Below, one piece after another: positions 10,358-21,699 of a stretch of DNA of 64,000 bases. Origin of the DNA: Siderastrea radians (Eukaryota > Cnidaria > Anthozoa > Scleractinia > Rhizangiidae). The notes beneath the pieces were generated by a model, which was given only the letters and a program-made list of their open reading frames with translations, was not told the DNA's origin and did no database searches. Made by a program: the position numbers and the translations under genes. The stretch is taken from the NCBI GenBank assembly GCA_964017195.1, contig OZ024887.1:9789660-9853659 (forward strand), read 5' to 3'. Position 1 is the first letter of the stretch; each line of letters begins with the position of its first letter.

Positions 10358-11718
10358 ATGTGGGAAATGATAAAGCTAAAAATAAGAGAGAAGTCTATAG
10401 CGTATACCGTAAGGAGAAAGCAATCAGTTTCGCGAAAAGTAAAAGAAATAGAACAAATAATTGCCCAGCTAGAGAAAGAAATTGAGAACCACCTGACGTC
10501 TGAAGAGGAGAAAAAAGATCTTCAATCAAGAATGGAATCTCAAAAGAGAGAGCTGGAAAAAAGTATAGAGTACCGCACACAGGGAGCTATTAAACGAGCC
10601 AAAGTCAGGCGGTATAATGAAGGGGGAAAAAACACTAGTTACTTCCTCAGCTTGGAGAAAAGGCACTGCAAACAACAAACAATAACTCAGTTGAAAACAA
10701 GCGATAACAGCACTTTCGTCACCACCGACAAAGAGATAATCAACGTTTGCGAACACTTTTATAAGGATCTCTACAGCTCGAACTCTAATATTTCCGAAGA
10801 GCCAGATTTCTTCTTTCCACATGAAAACCCAAGACTTTGGACTTAGATCGACAGTCTCTATGTGAAGGAAAACTTACGAAAGCAGAATGCTTAGAGGCGT
10901 TAAAATCTACGGATTCAGACAAATCACCAGGTTCAGATGGTTTACCTGCAGATTTTTATAAAGTCTTCTGGAACAGCATTTCAGATCTTCTTTTGAAAGC
11001 TTTCAACTTCGCGTACGAAAACGGACAGTTCTCCGTATCGCAAAGAAGAGGCGTCATAAGACTCGTTCCAAAAAAAGATTCGGACCCGCTTTTTATAAAG
11101 AATTGGCGTCCAATCACTTTGTTAAACTGTGATTATAAAATTGCAGCAAAAGCCATAGCGAACCGCGTGAAGAAGCTGTTACCAAACATCATTAATGAGG
11201 ATCAAACCGGTTTTATCAAAGGACGCACCATCGGTGAAAACATTAAATTAATTGATAACATAATTCACTACACTGACAACAATAAAATATCTGGCCTTCT
11301 TCTATTTGTTGATTTTGAAAAAGCGTTCGATACGTTGGAGTGGTCGTTCATAGAAAAATCTTTACATTTTCATGGCTTCGGTCCGTCTCTTGTCGCCTGG
11401 TTCAGAGTGTTTTATTCAACCACAGAAAGCTATGTCATAAATAACGGTTGGTGTAGTAATTTCTTCAAACTCGAAAGAGGTGTGCGGCAAGGGTGCCCCC
11501 AATCGCCTTATTTGTTTCTCTTATGTGCGGAGATCTTAGCCATCTCAATTAGGAAAAACACAGGAATTAAAGGAATCACCGTTAAAGAAACTGAGATAAA
11601 AAGTAGTCAATATGCAGACGACACTACCCTGATCTTAGATGGATCGAGAACTCTCGACGGCTTCGGCAAAGCGTCCGGCCTTAAGCTCAACAATAGAAAA
11701 CTGAAGCCTTATGGATAG
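10358..11718 (+). pseudogene. LINE ORF2 linker and reverse transcriptase
   Basis: The first half (10358-10846) is a charged coiled-coil linker ending in EHFYKDLYSS. After a small frame change at about 10840 the polymerase runs to 11718. Its landmarks are SPGSDGLPADFYKVFW, NWRPITLLNCDYKI, LLFVDFEKAFDTLEW (motif A Asp), RGVRQGCPQSPYLF (motif B) and SSQYADDTTLIL (YADD, motif C). Just after the YADD box a short internal deletion fuses DGSRT to LDGFGKASGLKLN and the frame then changes near 11700. The following thumb region (11700-12290) is out of frame. The RT catalytic Asp residues are still present, so the decay is fairly recent. Confidence 0.88.
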
Positions 11719-12349
11719 GCTCATGCAAAGAAGAAGATGCAGTCCTTTTCCCAGAGAAAGCTTTCAAGTGGCCAAAATGTAAAGTCAAGGCCTTAGGAAT
11801 ATGGTTCTCTACAAACCCCCCAATCACTATGAAAACGAATTACGCGGAGAAATTATCAAAAGTTAAAAATTCCCTCAGTTGTTGGGAACTCCGACGTATG
11901 AGCCTCTTAGGAAAAATTACCGTTCTGAAAAGTTTAATAGCGTCACAACTGGTCTATGTCCTAACCACGCTGCCAACCAGTCAAAACATCTTTTGAAAGC
12001 TAACAGGGCTGATTTTTTATCACCTGCCGATTTTCAATCTACTTTTAGGATCAAAGCCAATGCCCTCGAATTTTTTGGCATGATATCCGCCCTCAAACAG
12101 CTGTTGAAGTCTTCCGTACAACCCCAAGGGCAACTTTTGCGACGTCTTTCTTCCAGGCACAAAGGCCAAGCAGACTTGTCTATAAGAAACTCATTCAAAG
12201 AAAGGCAATTATACCAAAAACGAGTCAAGAAAAATGGCTCAAAGACTGTTTTATTCCACCAGATCACTGAACCAATTCAATGGTAACGCGTTTATAGTTT
12301 CTCCTTTGAATATCCAAAGTGCACAAGACTCATCACTTTTCACTTCAAA
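11719..12349 (+). pseudogene. LINE ORF2 post-RT region, frameshifted
   Basis: In shifting frames this continues ORF2: ALGIWFSTNPPITMKTNY near 11790, RRMSLLGKITVLKSLIASQL near 11895 and KTSQEKWLKDC near 12220. It then reads into a KCTRLITFHFK block that stops exactly where the nested insertion begins. Confidence 0.75.
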
Positions 12350-12731
12350 GATCAGCTAAAACTTTAAATTTTTTTAGGAAACAGATACGCAAATACGATA
12401 TTAGTCTGCTCATAGATGATGGCTGCAAGGGGCTGTTCCCTCTGCTCCTCATAATTATTTTATACAGTTTTAAGTATTTTTAATATTCTTTTTACATATT
12501 TTTAATATCTGCTCATCATCATTATTTTATATAGCTTTAAGTATTTTAAATTCTCTTTATAAATATTTTTAATATCTGACTATCATAAATATTTTATATA
12601 GCTCTAAGTATTATAAATTTTCTTTCTACATATTTTTAATATCTATTAATTGTGTCCCCAAATTAGTATGGGATTTTCCCAGACTATGTGGCCTTGACAC
12701 ATTAATAAAGTTTATCATCATCATCATCATC
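12350..12731 (+). mobile_element. Nested 5'-truncated retroelement tail with (TCA)n end
   Basis: This 382 bp stretch interrupts the L1 ORF2 exactly between FHFK and KFMHRRLATN. It ends in ttaataaagttt(atc)n followed by the same 'tcaaa' found before it, so 'tcaaa' is a likely short target duplication. Its start codes for a short C-terminal-looking peptide (LIDDGCKGLF). It then contains three AT-rich tandem copies of about 66-70 bp (12451-12650; shared words attattttata.agct.taagtatt). An AATAAA-like signal precedes the TCA tract. It is a 3' remnant of a different non-LTR element. Confidence 0.75.
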
Positions 12732-13135
12732 AAATTCATGCATAGGCGGTTAGCAACCAACAGTTTTTTGAGCAAAATTGGAATAAAAGACACAGATAAA
12801 TGTAGTTTCTGCGAAGATGAACCATAAGGCTTATTTCATCTTTTCTGGTCCTGCCAAAAAACTAACTCCTTCTGGAATAGTTGAACTAACTGGCTCTTCT
12901 TGTGTGGTATTACTGACCGAAACTTCAGGTTAAATTGTGCTGTTGCTTTGGGACTGAGACCGTCCCTTGCCGGAGTCATGAGTCTCATAAACGTTTGTCT
13001 TTTAATTGCAAGATACTTTATTTGGAAGTGCAAATATAATCAAAAGCTTCCAGACTTACTAGGCTTCATTTGCTTGCTTAAAACGTACAAAGAATTAGAG
13101 CTTTCTAAGAATACACTGAAACAAAAATTTTGGTA
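12732..13135 (+). pseudogene. LINE ORF2 C-terminus with Cys motif
   Basis: ORF2 resumes with HRRLATNSFLSKIGIKD, then DKCSFCEDEP and LFHLFWSCQKTNSFW, which form the C-x2-C...H...C motif at the end of L1-clade ORF2 proteins. It ends with LKQKFW at the stop near 13133. One in-frame stop lies near 12826. The same block is found at 17380-17530, confirming clade membership. Confidence 0.8.
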
Positions 13136-13489
13136 ACCTCTGAATAAATGGCTCTGACCCATCATTACCTACCTCTCACACCTCTCTGTTTTCCTCCTCC
13201 CCCCCCCCCCCCGTCGCAAGATCAGTCTTTCAATATGGTGAAGGCGAAACAATTTTATTTTCAATTTTTTTTCTTTTTTTCCAGTACTGTTTGTCTATCC
13301 TGTTCGTATTTTACTGTTTCTCTTGCACATGTATTAAGAAAACTGACTTTTAAGCGTCGCAAGTAATATTAGTGCAATGTAATGCGTTCTAGTGAAGTAC
13401 ATTATAACGTTATGCTAGTATTAAGTAATATCATTGTAATGTATTTGTATTCTGGCAAATAAAAAATAAAGTTTATTTAAAAAAAAAAG

Positions 13490-15010
13490 AAGACATATAT
13501 ACTTGCAGTGGTAGAAAAATTCGATCGTATTTGAGTAGAAATAGCAATAAAATTAAAACTAATAAGTGAAAAGTTAGCTCGCCCAGGATAGCTAGGGTGG
13601 GGTAGGGTGAAGACTGATCATGTCTGGTGAGTAACAAATGTTGTTTTCCATCGAAAATACGGGTAGCGAAACTTGTTAATTCTCTTCACGTGAATGGACA
13701 CTGCACATGTTGTTCAAAGGATGGGTAATGCATCGGCTGTCCAGCACTACAGTCGCGCCTCCTTGTTTCTTGTTTGTAGATGACTGAATTGATTGATAGA
13801 AAGGGAACGTTTGACATCCACACAGGTACTGTGAAGGTAAGATTATATACAGCTTTGGTGCGTAATGGTATAGATGTCGCTGTCATTTCACAATCAGGTA
13901 CGACAAAAGGGGCAAAAGGAGAGCTTTCCGCTATCATTGTTGAATAAACGGTCCGCACAAGGATTTGGGATGAGTGTAAACTTTTGTGGAATATTAAAGA
14001 TACAAAATAATTTGATTGTTTTTAAAAAAAGTTGGAAACGACCGGTTTTTACAGTTCATGAAGGCCAAAACATTATGACGTGACGGGACCTGTTGGTTGG
14101 CATGTGTCAGATGGTCAATTCGACTGAATTACAATAATTTGGGTCAGTTTGGCAAAATCTGGTGTCGCTTCTAGCGGCATGGACACCCAAGCTAAGTCAG
14201 GAGCTTTCTTTACTTCCTTCTCCAGGAACTCCTGCTTGCTTCTGTTTGTTTAGAGAATAATCCTGGGACCTACCAAGGTTGCGGTATGCGATAAAGGAAT
14301 TAAGACTTCGAGCTCAATTCTTTAGGCTGGTAAAACAAGCTTGCTTAAAAATTCGCAAACTGAACCGTGATATTAAAAACTTGCACGTGGACAAGCACGT
14401 ATTGACTCACGTGATCACGTGCACCTTAAGCATGCAGCTCTTGAATCACAAAAAGATATTTTATTTCAGGAGCCCGTTCATTCATTTCACTGGTTTATTC
14501 TATCGCGCGATCTTTGTATTTTTGTTGGTTTTGTTAGTCCGGTTAGTACAGGAAGCCCAGATACAAATGACCGAATAAAACGCTTAATGTTACTAAAAAT
14601 TAACATTTATTCCAACAATATATACAATACAGTGAATACTATCCTTTGACTTTTTTGATTGGGTTATTTACATCAGGTTAATCTTAGCCTCTCTGAACTG
14701 TCGTGTTTGTTCCAATTGCAGGTGTCGTTTGTTACTTTGCATTGCTGCGTGCTGTCACCTATTACTGACATTTAATCTGCACAGAAAACCACCCACCTTC
14801 TTGAATTTCACAGCTGCTTTTATTCCATGGTTTATTTTATTCCAAAAATTATGAATTTAATTAGCAAAATTCGTAATTTTTGGTCTGAAATAGGTTATGT
14901 TTTACCCACTGGTGTGAGTTGTGGTGTAGATTTTGGCTTGACTGAAGTGGAGCTACCCTCCCCCCGCCTTAGATATGCTGCTGTGGATATTCATGTTCAA
15001 GTTTCTCCTT
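13490..15010. other. No gene confirmed
   Basis: Short chance frames only (longest about 99 codons at 14279-14578). No domain, inverted-repeat element or tandem array is seen, apart from short polyT/A runs and the word 'cacgtgatcacgtg' at 14408-14421. Confidence 0.4.
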
Positions 15011-15253
15011 CTAAAGCCCAGAGTCAGCCAAAATCGAGACCGTCTGCAGGAAGTGTCCCTCTTCTTTTCCTTTTCTCCTTCTTCTTGTAGAATTTTCTTC
15101 AGCTTCGTTGCAGTCTGGTTCTACACTTTCCTTTGTCTCCTGTCCATCGCAATAATCCAGGACATCATAACAATGCCCCTGGCTGTTTGTACACACGCGT
15201 ATCGTTTTTTTTATTAAAACAACCGCTGCTGTCGCTACCGTTTCACCAAACAT
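15011..15253 (-). CDS. Possible small protein, unrecognised
   Basis: An 80-codon frame from ATG has a biased, protein-like composition: two cysteine pairs around CTNSQGHCYDVLDYCDG, then an acidic segment and a basic STRRRRKGKEE block. No family is recognised. It lies just downstream, on the same strand, of the small membrane-protein frame at 15394-15603, so it could be another exon or the 3'UTR of the same transcript. Chance is not excluded. Confidence 0.25.
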   Translation of the reverse strand: MFGETVATAAVVLIKKTIRVCTNSQGHCYDVLDYCDGQETKESVEPDCNEAEENSTRRRRKGKEEGHFLQTVSILADSGL

Positions 15254-15393
15254 AATTTGATTTCTTTGATCACGTGATTTATCTCTACCGACACAACAAC
15301 TCGTTACATTTGAAGTTACTCAGGTCTGATAAATCATTGAACGAAGTCTAAACTCGACAAGTTTACCAGAATTGTCGCTCAAAGATATCAGTG

Positions 15394-15603
15394 TCAGAGG
15401 TGTTTAACAACAAAATAGTCATCCATTACGCTGTGTGATCTCTCCTTTGTCTCAGCAACTGTAAGATGACCTTCATTCACTTCTTCCTTAAGGTCCCTTT
15501 TATGCGATTTTCGGCTGTTGTAGTAGCAGTAGGTAAGAATCGCCAAAAGCATGAAGAACAACACTGCGAGGCACGGAGCAAGGAAGAGTAGGTAATTATT
15601 CAT
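15394..15603 (-). CDS. Small single-pass membrane protein, hypothetical
   Basis: A 69-codon frame begins with ATG at 15601-15603. Residues 4-27 form one strong hydrophobic helix (FLAPCLAVLFFMLLAIL) followed by Tyr/Cys residues, a basic stop-transfer patch (RKSHKRDLK) and a charged tail ending DDYFVVKHL. There is no cleavage-site-like motif, so it is probably an N-out, C-in single-pass protein. The layout resembles the 152-residue membrane proteins at 30038 and 57525, but the sequences do not align clearly. There is no homology assignment. Confidence 0.35.
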   Translation of the reverse strand: MNNYLLFLAPCLAVLFFMLLAILTYCYYNSRKSHKRDLKEEVNEGHLTVAETKERSHSVMDDYFVVKHL

Positions 15604-16329
15604 TGTTTATCTTCGCTGAAGACGACTCCGATAGATTTTCACCGTTCAAAGCTTTGAAAGAAAGGGCAGTCCTTTAAGAGATCAACACCAAACAAACCGT
15701 TTGCGTTTGTAAACAGTGTCGTGCACAAAGCTAACTTTGTGCAGTTTTGCTGCAGCTACAATTTTTAAACCTTTCCCAACCTGAGTGGAACGTGGGGGCT
15801 CGTGAGTGGGATTGTACGGCACATGACGTTGAGATTGCGTGATTGAAGGAAGACTTGCTTTGTGTAATTGAATAACACCGGAAGTGATTTTTTAATCATC
15901 GCTCTTGGGGTAAGAGCCTTCGCGGACTGCCCTTGTGTGGAATATCCCAGCAAGCAGGTGATTTAAAGGCAGAAGATGTTCGATCTTAAAACCGCGAGAT
16001 AAGCGAATTTTTCTAGCTTCACATAAAAAAATGCAAGGCATTTTCGTTGTATTTGTCACGAAAATGCCCTCCATTTTATTGACCTGACTCAAGGCATTTT
16101 AAAAATGCAAGGCTAGTACAAGGAACAAGGTACAGGAAAGAACTAATGGCAAATATTTTGATCCGATGGCAAAGATGCCTGACAAATGTTATCTGTACAA
16201 AGAAATGTTTGGAAAATAAAATGCAACAGGTATAGATTTATTCATCTAATAATGAAGTTCATTTTGCGTTGTTAATTAGTTCATTACGTCATTGGTTTGT
16301 TATGTTAACTGATTGATGAGTTCTACGTG
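15604..16329. other. No gene recognised
   Basis: Intergenic. An 11 bp-arm hairpin, 'ggcattttcgt'/'acgaaaatgcc', lies at 16037-16068 within a stretch where 'aaatgcaaggc' occurs twice. Confidence 0.4.
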
Positions 16330-16625
16330 TCTTTGGCCTCCCTGTTGAACAATGTTGAATGCATGGTGTCCAACGAACTTTGATTGCCAACATCATTCAA
16401 CATTCTCGTATTGCCGGTTATTGTAAATATTGGTTTCGAACAGCAACATTGAACACATGCAACAGTAAATGTCCACTGACTGTGCACGTGCAGGAAATAT
16501 TAATTTACATAATTCAACAATATTCAACATGATTCAGCAGAATGGCCAAACACGTTGAAAAACCTGTTTGGCCACCTCGTTTGACATCGTACAACTGTAC
16601 TGAATCGTGTTGAATCTGTTTGACT
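16330..16625. mobile_element. Candidate MITE rich in AACATTGTTGAA-type words
   Basis: The stretch is full of inverted 'ttgaacaatgttgaa' / 'ttcaacaatattcaac' / 'gtgttgaa' words and 'tttggcc(a/t)cc' motifs facing each other, giving an overall foldback layout. A related arrangement with 'tggccaaac' and 'caaacat' words occurs at 28880-29070. Terminal repeats are imperfect, so ends are approximate. Confidence 0.45.
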
Positions 16626-17289
16626 GAGGCCGGGCCCATAAAGCATGATAACAAAACAAATACAAGAGCTCTTCAGCAGCTTTATTTAAAGATTATAATG
16701 TATCAACGTAATCTCTTGATTTACTGTCAAACCGGATGTCCTGCTGAGCGCCATTTTGCGATATTGTCACGCAATGTTGATGTTTAATTGGCATGATTTG
16801 TTCAGGTGCATGTAAAAGCGATCAGTGATTGTAGGGTTGATCATCAGATTTAAGCACACTTCTAACTAGAAAGTTCCCTATATTTTTAGGCGGCCGTCGT
16901 GCATATACGCACGTCGCGCCGACTCATAAAATGGAAGTTGCATTCCTTTTGCATTCCTTTCGTCGTTCGTCGTCGTCTCTCGTCGTCGTCCGTCACTGGA
17001 ACTTAGTCCTCTTTGTGTTGCCCGGCCAACAGGGACAACTGCACATAATGCTTACTGAACGAGAATTGAATGGTATTGCTGTTATAAATTTTCCATCTAT
17101 GATCGCAGAAAATTTCAGAGAATTTATTGACGAACTACATTACAATTGCTGCAAACGTGTTAAATCATGTTTTTAAAGGGCATACGGTGACAGATCGTGA
17201 CAGTACACGAAGGGATAATTGTGCCAAGCAGGTCACCGAAGGCCAATGTTAAAAGTCTGTTTTACTTCTGTTTCTCAAGTAGTGGTGGT
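16626..17289. other. No gene confirmed; CGT-rich tract
   Basis: A short imperfect CGT/CGTC repeat lies at 16962-16995. An 81-codon frame at 16931-17176 begins inside it and has no recognisable domain. Confidence 0.35.
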
Positions 17290-18091
17290 TACGGATTGTA
17301 ATTGTACTGAGATAAATTGGAAAGCAGCTTATCTGTTAACCCGCCAGTGTACTAATAGTTCAAGGTTGATTGAGTTTCAATTTAAGCTTTTACATCGGAG
17401 AATTCCCACAAATTCCTTCTTGCAAAAAATTGGCTTAAAGGAAAGCGGCAAATGCTCTTTTTGCGGTGTTGAACTTGAAACACTTACTCATCTCTTTTGG
17501 GATTGCGATGAAACCCAATGTTTTTGGTCTAAGGTTGTGGCTTGGCTGAAAGAATGTAAAGTTGTTCAGGAGTCTTACATTCTAGAGATAACGACGGCTC
17601 TGGGCCTGAGGCCAGATACATCGAACTTGAGGCTACAAATTAACTATTGTCTCCCGCAAGCAAGGCTCTTTGTATGGGGAAAACTATAAGTTGGATCAAT
17701 TTTAAGGAAACTCTCAAAAGAAACTTTGAAATAGAAACAGCAGGCCACCCAAATAAATTGGAATTGAAAAATTGGACCCTTTTGTCCCCCTTCCTGTAGG
17801 CTTTTTTTTTTACTTGTTTTTCTGGACCAACGTGACCCCAAGCTCTCTCGCTCTAAACAAGAACATAAGGCAATATATACGGTGTCTATAATGAAAAGCA
17901 TGACGCACGTCTTGCCCCCTCGTTTCTCTTCCTAATTTCTTTTTTCCTTATAATTTAACTTCCTTCTAGTTTCTGCTTTTTGTATTTTTGTCTATTTGTG
18001 TATTTAAGCTTAAAAAGATAATTTTGTAAATATTTGTAAAGCCTTGTTGTGTAATGGAATAAAACATCCTGTTATCAAAAAAAAAAAAAAA
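17290..18091 (+). mobile_element. 5'-truncated L1/Tx1-like LINE 3' end
   Basis: The open stretch to 17689 reads INWKAAYLL, then LIEFQFKLLHRRIPTNSFLQ, KCSFCGVELE and LTHLFWDCDETQCFW. This is the ORF2 C-terminal Cys motif of the clade at 8395-13489. After one frame change near 17690 the frame continues to about 17800. A 3'UTR, an aataaaac signal near 18058 and a 14 bp A tract (18078-18091) follow. The insertion is 5'-truncated, typical of target-primed reverse transcription, and non-functional. Confidence 0.85.
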
Positions 18092-19466
18092 TTAATGCTA
18101 GAGAGGAGTTTAATTCCGTTGTTTTGAGTATTGTTGCGTATGGAGGTTAAGAAAAGGTAAGCGTTTAAATGTTTATGTCGCTGTCTTTGAGGACATTTGG
18201 TTTGGTAAGGGTCAGCGATTACACAGGCTAGTGATTACTTAATTCATTACATGCCGGAAGTGCAAATTGTCCATAACAGGTCACCGGAAACCAAGAACTA
18301 CTAAAGTTTTGGTTTTCCTTAGGAAAAGGGGAGGCGAAAGGAAGGGGAGGGGGGGGGGGGGTAGAGACTATAGGCCGCCTGTAAATTTCTTGTTGTAGCG
18401 TTTAAATGAGATCAGTGGGGCTGTGAAAAGATTCTGCCTGTTTCATTGTCATTTTCGAGCAATTTAAAGTCCTATAAAACGAATGTTTTTGGCTGCGAGG
18501 TTATGTGGATATTAAGTGAATGTAAATGGGATTCTCTCGTTCTTTTCCTTCTGTGACGTTTACAGTGCTGACTGTCGATCAATCTGTTGAGCACGGTGTT
18601 GAGCCGTATTGACTATAGAATCAGGATAGCTAAGCTTCTTGAAGAATTGGCACATTTCCTCTCAGTGAGTTGTTGGAAAAAAAACTGTCAAGAAAACTAT
18701 TCAGGATCTCATTGATAAACAAAAGTTACCAGTTACCGCTCAAAATCAGCAAAATAATTGGCCCCATGTTTATCTAGAGCGAATCACTTTCCGTAAGGGA
18801 TAGAGAATGTCTATCCAGAGGATAAAGTGTATCCCGAATATCTAAAACGGACTGACGAAATATGTTTGTATCGTGCCGGTTTTTCCAGCCATTTCCTAAA
18901 TTTGCTTAAAAGTCTTAAAGGCTAAGTAGTTCGGATAATTTAAGTTTGGTTAGAAAGTGCCTGACCAGTTTTTGAGATAATCGACATTATTAAACCAAAC
19001 TATACTATTTAAAATGAAGGGCTAGGGGTTACGTTTGTTTTGTTAACGCTCAGGGTTGCTTGGAAACCAATGAAAAAAAATAAACTTTCTTCTTATATTG
19101 AAACCATGGTGTACTATGAACGAAAGAGAAGTTTGTCTTCTGTGCGAAATCTTGGTTTCAAAAGGTAGATACACTCCAAGCCTAAACTGAACTGCTGCGA
19201 GAATTCCTTAATATTACCTACAGAGATGTAGCAACCACGTTCTCAGGGTCTTTCTTTTCTAATCTCGTATCCTGGAGCGAGAAAGAGAAGGAGCCGTAAA
19301 GCTTTTCAGGTAGTGATGTTTTGTGACGTGTTCGGACGTGTAGTAAAGTGTATTTTAATATTGGATAGTGATTTGTAGTGATGAGAAGTGGCGGTGTACG
19401 TTGATGTTTGTTTATGCGTGGTTACGGTAGGTGATTCCAAGTTACGGTTTTAAGTAAAGCTATTAT
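18092..19466. other. No gene recognised
   Basis: Only short frames are present. A G-rich run of about 16 G lies at 18346-18361. Confidence 0.45.
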
Positions 19467-20071
19467 AGTGGGGTGCGTGGACAGGAAATTGTTACCAGAA
19501 AAAGGGTTGTCATGTCCCATTTACGCCCTCTGTTACGCACAAGTATTAAGCTTTAAACAAAACTTCTGTTCATGAGAACCAGAAATTTTGGGTCCCCTGG
19601 TCGTGAACTGAATATTCCAACTTTCTTAAGGTTTAATTTGTCAGACAAATTAGGAAGAACCCACTTCGTTGGCTTTTATTTTATGGGGGGCTGAAGAAGA
19701 ATAAAAGGACAAGAACAACAAAAATTTCTGCAGTGGAATAATCAGACCTAATCAAGGGAATAATGGCCTTGGTTTCTCGGGAATAATGTAATTTGTCTTT
19801 TGCTAGGAATAATGGATTTCCTTTGGAATAACCATCCACAATTCACATTCCGCTCTAGCAATGCAAATTTGTTTTTCAATAAGGAGTGTCTTAGTGCCAT
19901 GGAAAAAAAACCTTTTTGAATATTTGTCGTTCAAGTAGTGTCAGGAGCCTCGATGCCGTCTATCCTTCGATATCACGCGTGATTATCTAACACTATAAGG
20001 AATATCAAGTAATGATGTTGCGGTTATAGTTTTCCTATAATCAGAAAAAAAAAAAAACCACGCACCCCACT
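19467..20071. mobile_element. 605 bp candidate element with 14 bp perfect inverted ends
   Basis: agtggggtgcgtgg at 19467-19480 is the exact reverse complement of 20058-20071. Similarity fades inside. No matching target duplication is apparent and there is no coding capacity. It could be a short-TIR MITE or a coincidence; the perfect 14 bp match over 600 bp makes an element likely. Confidence 0.5.
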
Positions 20072-20566
20072 GATCATGGTGGTTGAATTCACTGAGTTAT
20101 GGATTGATCTTTAGTTCCCTTTGAGGGTTGTAAACAAGACTGCAGTTTTGAATGTTAATGATTATGGTCGTTTACTGTTTATTGGTATGACTGAGTGTTA
20201 AATCAGTTCGAATCCCGTGTCGTAGAGTTTGGAATATTTTGAGCTTTTATAGACATACCTGCTTGTTAGTAACATGGAAAATGGTGCGTTCCGATCAGTC
20301 CCTCCTAGCCAATCACATTGCTTTGATTGCTATGCCTTTGGTTTTTTCGTTGTTAATATACACGCACTGTACATTGAGGATGCTTTAACAGTGGTCTACA
20401 TGCTAGTTTATAAATCATTGCTCTTTGCATAGGTTTAATTCAGTACTGTGTTGTTTTTCTCTGAAAAAGTATACACTTGTACACCGTATTGCCTCAGTTG
20501 CGTAGCAGTGCTGGTCTTACTGATGACTTTCGCGTGTTTCCTTTTCAGTATACATTTTCAACGGCC

Positions 20567-20779
20567 TTAACCCTTTAAGCCCTGATATAAAAATGCATAT
20601 TCTCACTACTGATCTCCATACGTTTCTTATGGAACTAGTAAGGAGAATTTGTCTAAATGTCAAGACATCTCATCCTCAGTGATCACTTCCTTTATTCTCG
20701 TCACTTGAATGTTCAAACAAGTAGTATTCATGTAAAGAGAAATTTCATTTTCATCGGGGTTTAGGGCTTAAAGAGTTAA
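20567..20779. mobile_element. 213 bp TTAA-ended MITE
   Basis: The ends are TTAAccctttaagccc and gggcttaaagagTTAA: 16 bp inverted repeats with one mismatch. TTAA sits at both extremities, the target duplication of piggyBac-type transposases. There is no coding content. On the minus strand it carries AATAAA (20691-20696) about 130 bp beyond the stop of the exon at 20823-21030, so it could supply that gene's polyadenylation signal. Confidence 0.8.
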
Positions 20780-20822
20780 TGATTGTAACTTCAAAGAATA
20801 CCTAAGAAGATATAGTACTGAC

Positions 20823-21030
20823 TTATGAGTGGGAGTGAGGTGGAATTTTTGCCGCAGTAGCTCGTTGGCTCACGGTCGTTTCATGAGCTCTCATCACCTC
20901 GATGTCTAAAAATTGCATGTGTTTCTCGAAAAGTTCTTTCTTTGCAAAAAGCTCAAAGGAGTTCCATGTAGGCTCCACGTAGTTGTATGCAGCCTTATTC
21001 GACTCAATCGTTTCGTAGATGACTTCATGC
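20823..21030 (-). CDS. Probable terminal exon of an unrecognised gene
   Basis: A pyrimidine-rich acceptor (cctctcttgtag) precedes an open stretch of 68 codons ending at TAA (20823-20825). The exon enters in phase 2. The peptide looks like real protein: a HEVIYETIESN block, a SFELFAKKELFEKHMQF amphipathic stretch, then a Ser/Thr- and His-containing tail. A candidate AATAAA lies at 20691-20696. No domain is recognised, and no upstream exon could be paired with it. Confidence 0.45.
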
Positions 21031-21469
21031 CTACAAGAGAGGATGAAGGGAGAGAACGAATCCCCCATACATGGGCCTCTTCCGATGAAAATTATTTGAA
21101 ATCTATTTTTGGTTCTGTGTCATACTGCGTGGTTATTTTAAGGACGACACCTCATTGGTCAGTTAGAATGATGTTATGCAATTTTAGATTGTTGACATGG
21201 GAACAATAGGTATAACTAACTTTCGCAGCGTGCGAGCTAATAATAAATTTCAAATAATTATCATTGGGCACGGGTATTCACTCTCTTACTTCATCCTCTC
21301 TTGCAGGCTTTGAATGGAATAATATGTGGAATGCGTTATGTGGCGGGCAATGTTGTTGGATGAGCAGATCATTATCTACCGTCATTGCGGAAAGCCAATT
21401 TCTAACGTTACCAGTCCACCTCTGTCTTAATAATTCAGTGTTCTGACAATCATGCCAAAAGCAGTTAAT

Positions 21470-21690
21470 TAGGCTTGTTTTATTTGCAAGCACTGTGAAT
21501 AATGAACAGAAGAGGATCAAGAATGGATCCCTGGGCAAAGCCACAGGTTAACTCTGGCAAGGTAACAATGAAGAAAATTTAAAACTTTTACTTTCATTCC
21601 ATGCAAAATTTCGTGGTTAACTGTATCAGATGTTGAGTTTTAAGTCTAGAAAAACAGTCCTTGTCCAAGTTGATAGTACCTGAACAACGC
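21470..21690 (-). pseudogene. CR1/L2-like reverse transcriptase scrap
   Basis: Minus-strand reading gives a KTVFLDLK-like motif-A scrap near 21655 and then CGFAQGSILDPLLF near 21525. The latter is a clear relative of the GVPQGSILGPLLF RT block. Stops and indels lie between. It is a very short, old LINE remnant. Confidence 0.6.
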
Positions 21691-21699
21691 GGTTAAGCG

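Larger units (their letters stand above)
8395..13489 (+). mobile_element. L1/Tx1-like LINE, near full length, broken, with nested insertion
   Basis: The order ORF1, AP endonuclease, linker, reverse transcriptase, C-terminal Cys motif, 3'UTR with two AATAAA signals (near 13460), and a short A tract (13479-13488) is that of an L1-clade element. ORF1 lacks its N-terminus, and the endonuclease and RT are in several frames. The ORF2 C-terminus is interrupted by 12350-12731. The 3'UTR carries a poly-C run at 13198-13212. A second 3' fragment of the same clade lies at 17290-18091 and a third, inverted, at 45960-46560. This copy cannot transpose by itself. Confidence 0.88.

Noticed and set aside
19634..19653. 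Small palindrome taatttgtc...acaaatta
   Set aside because: Too short and unflanked to be called an element.
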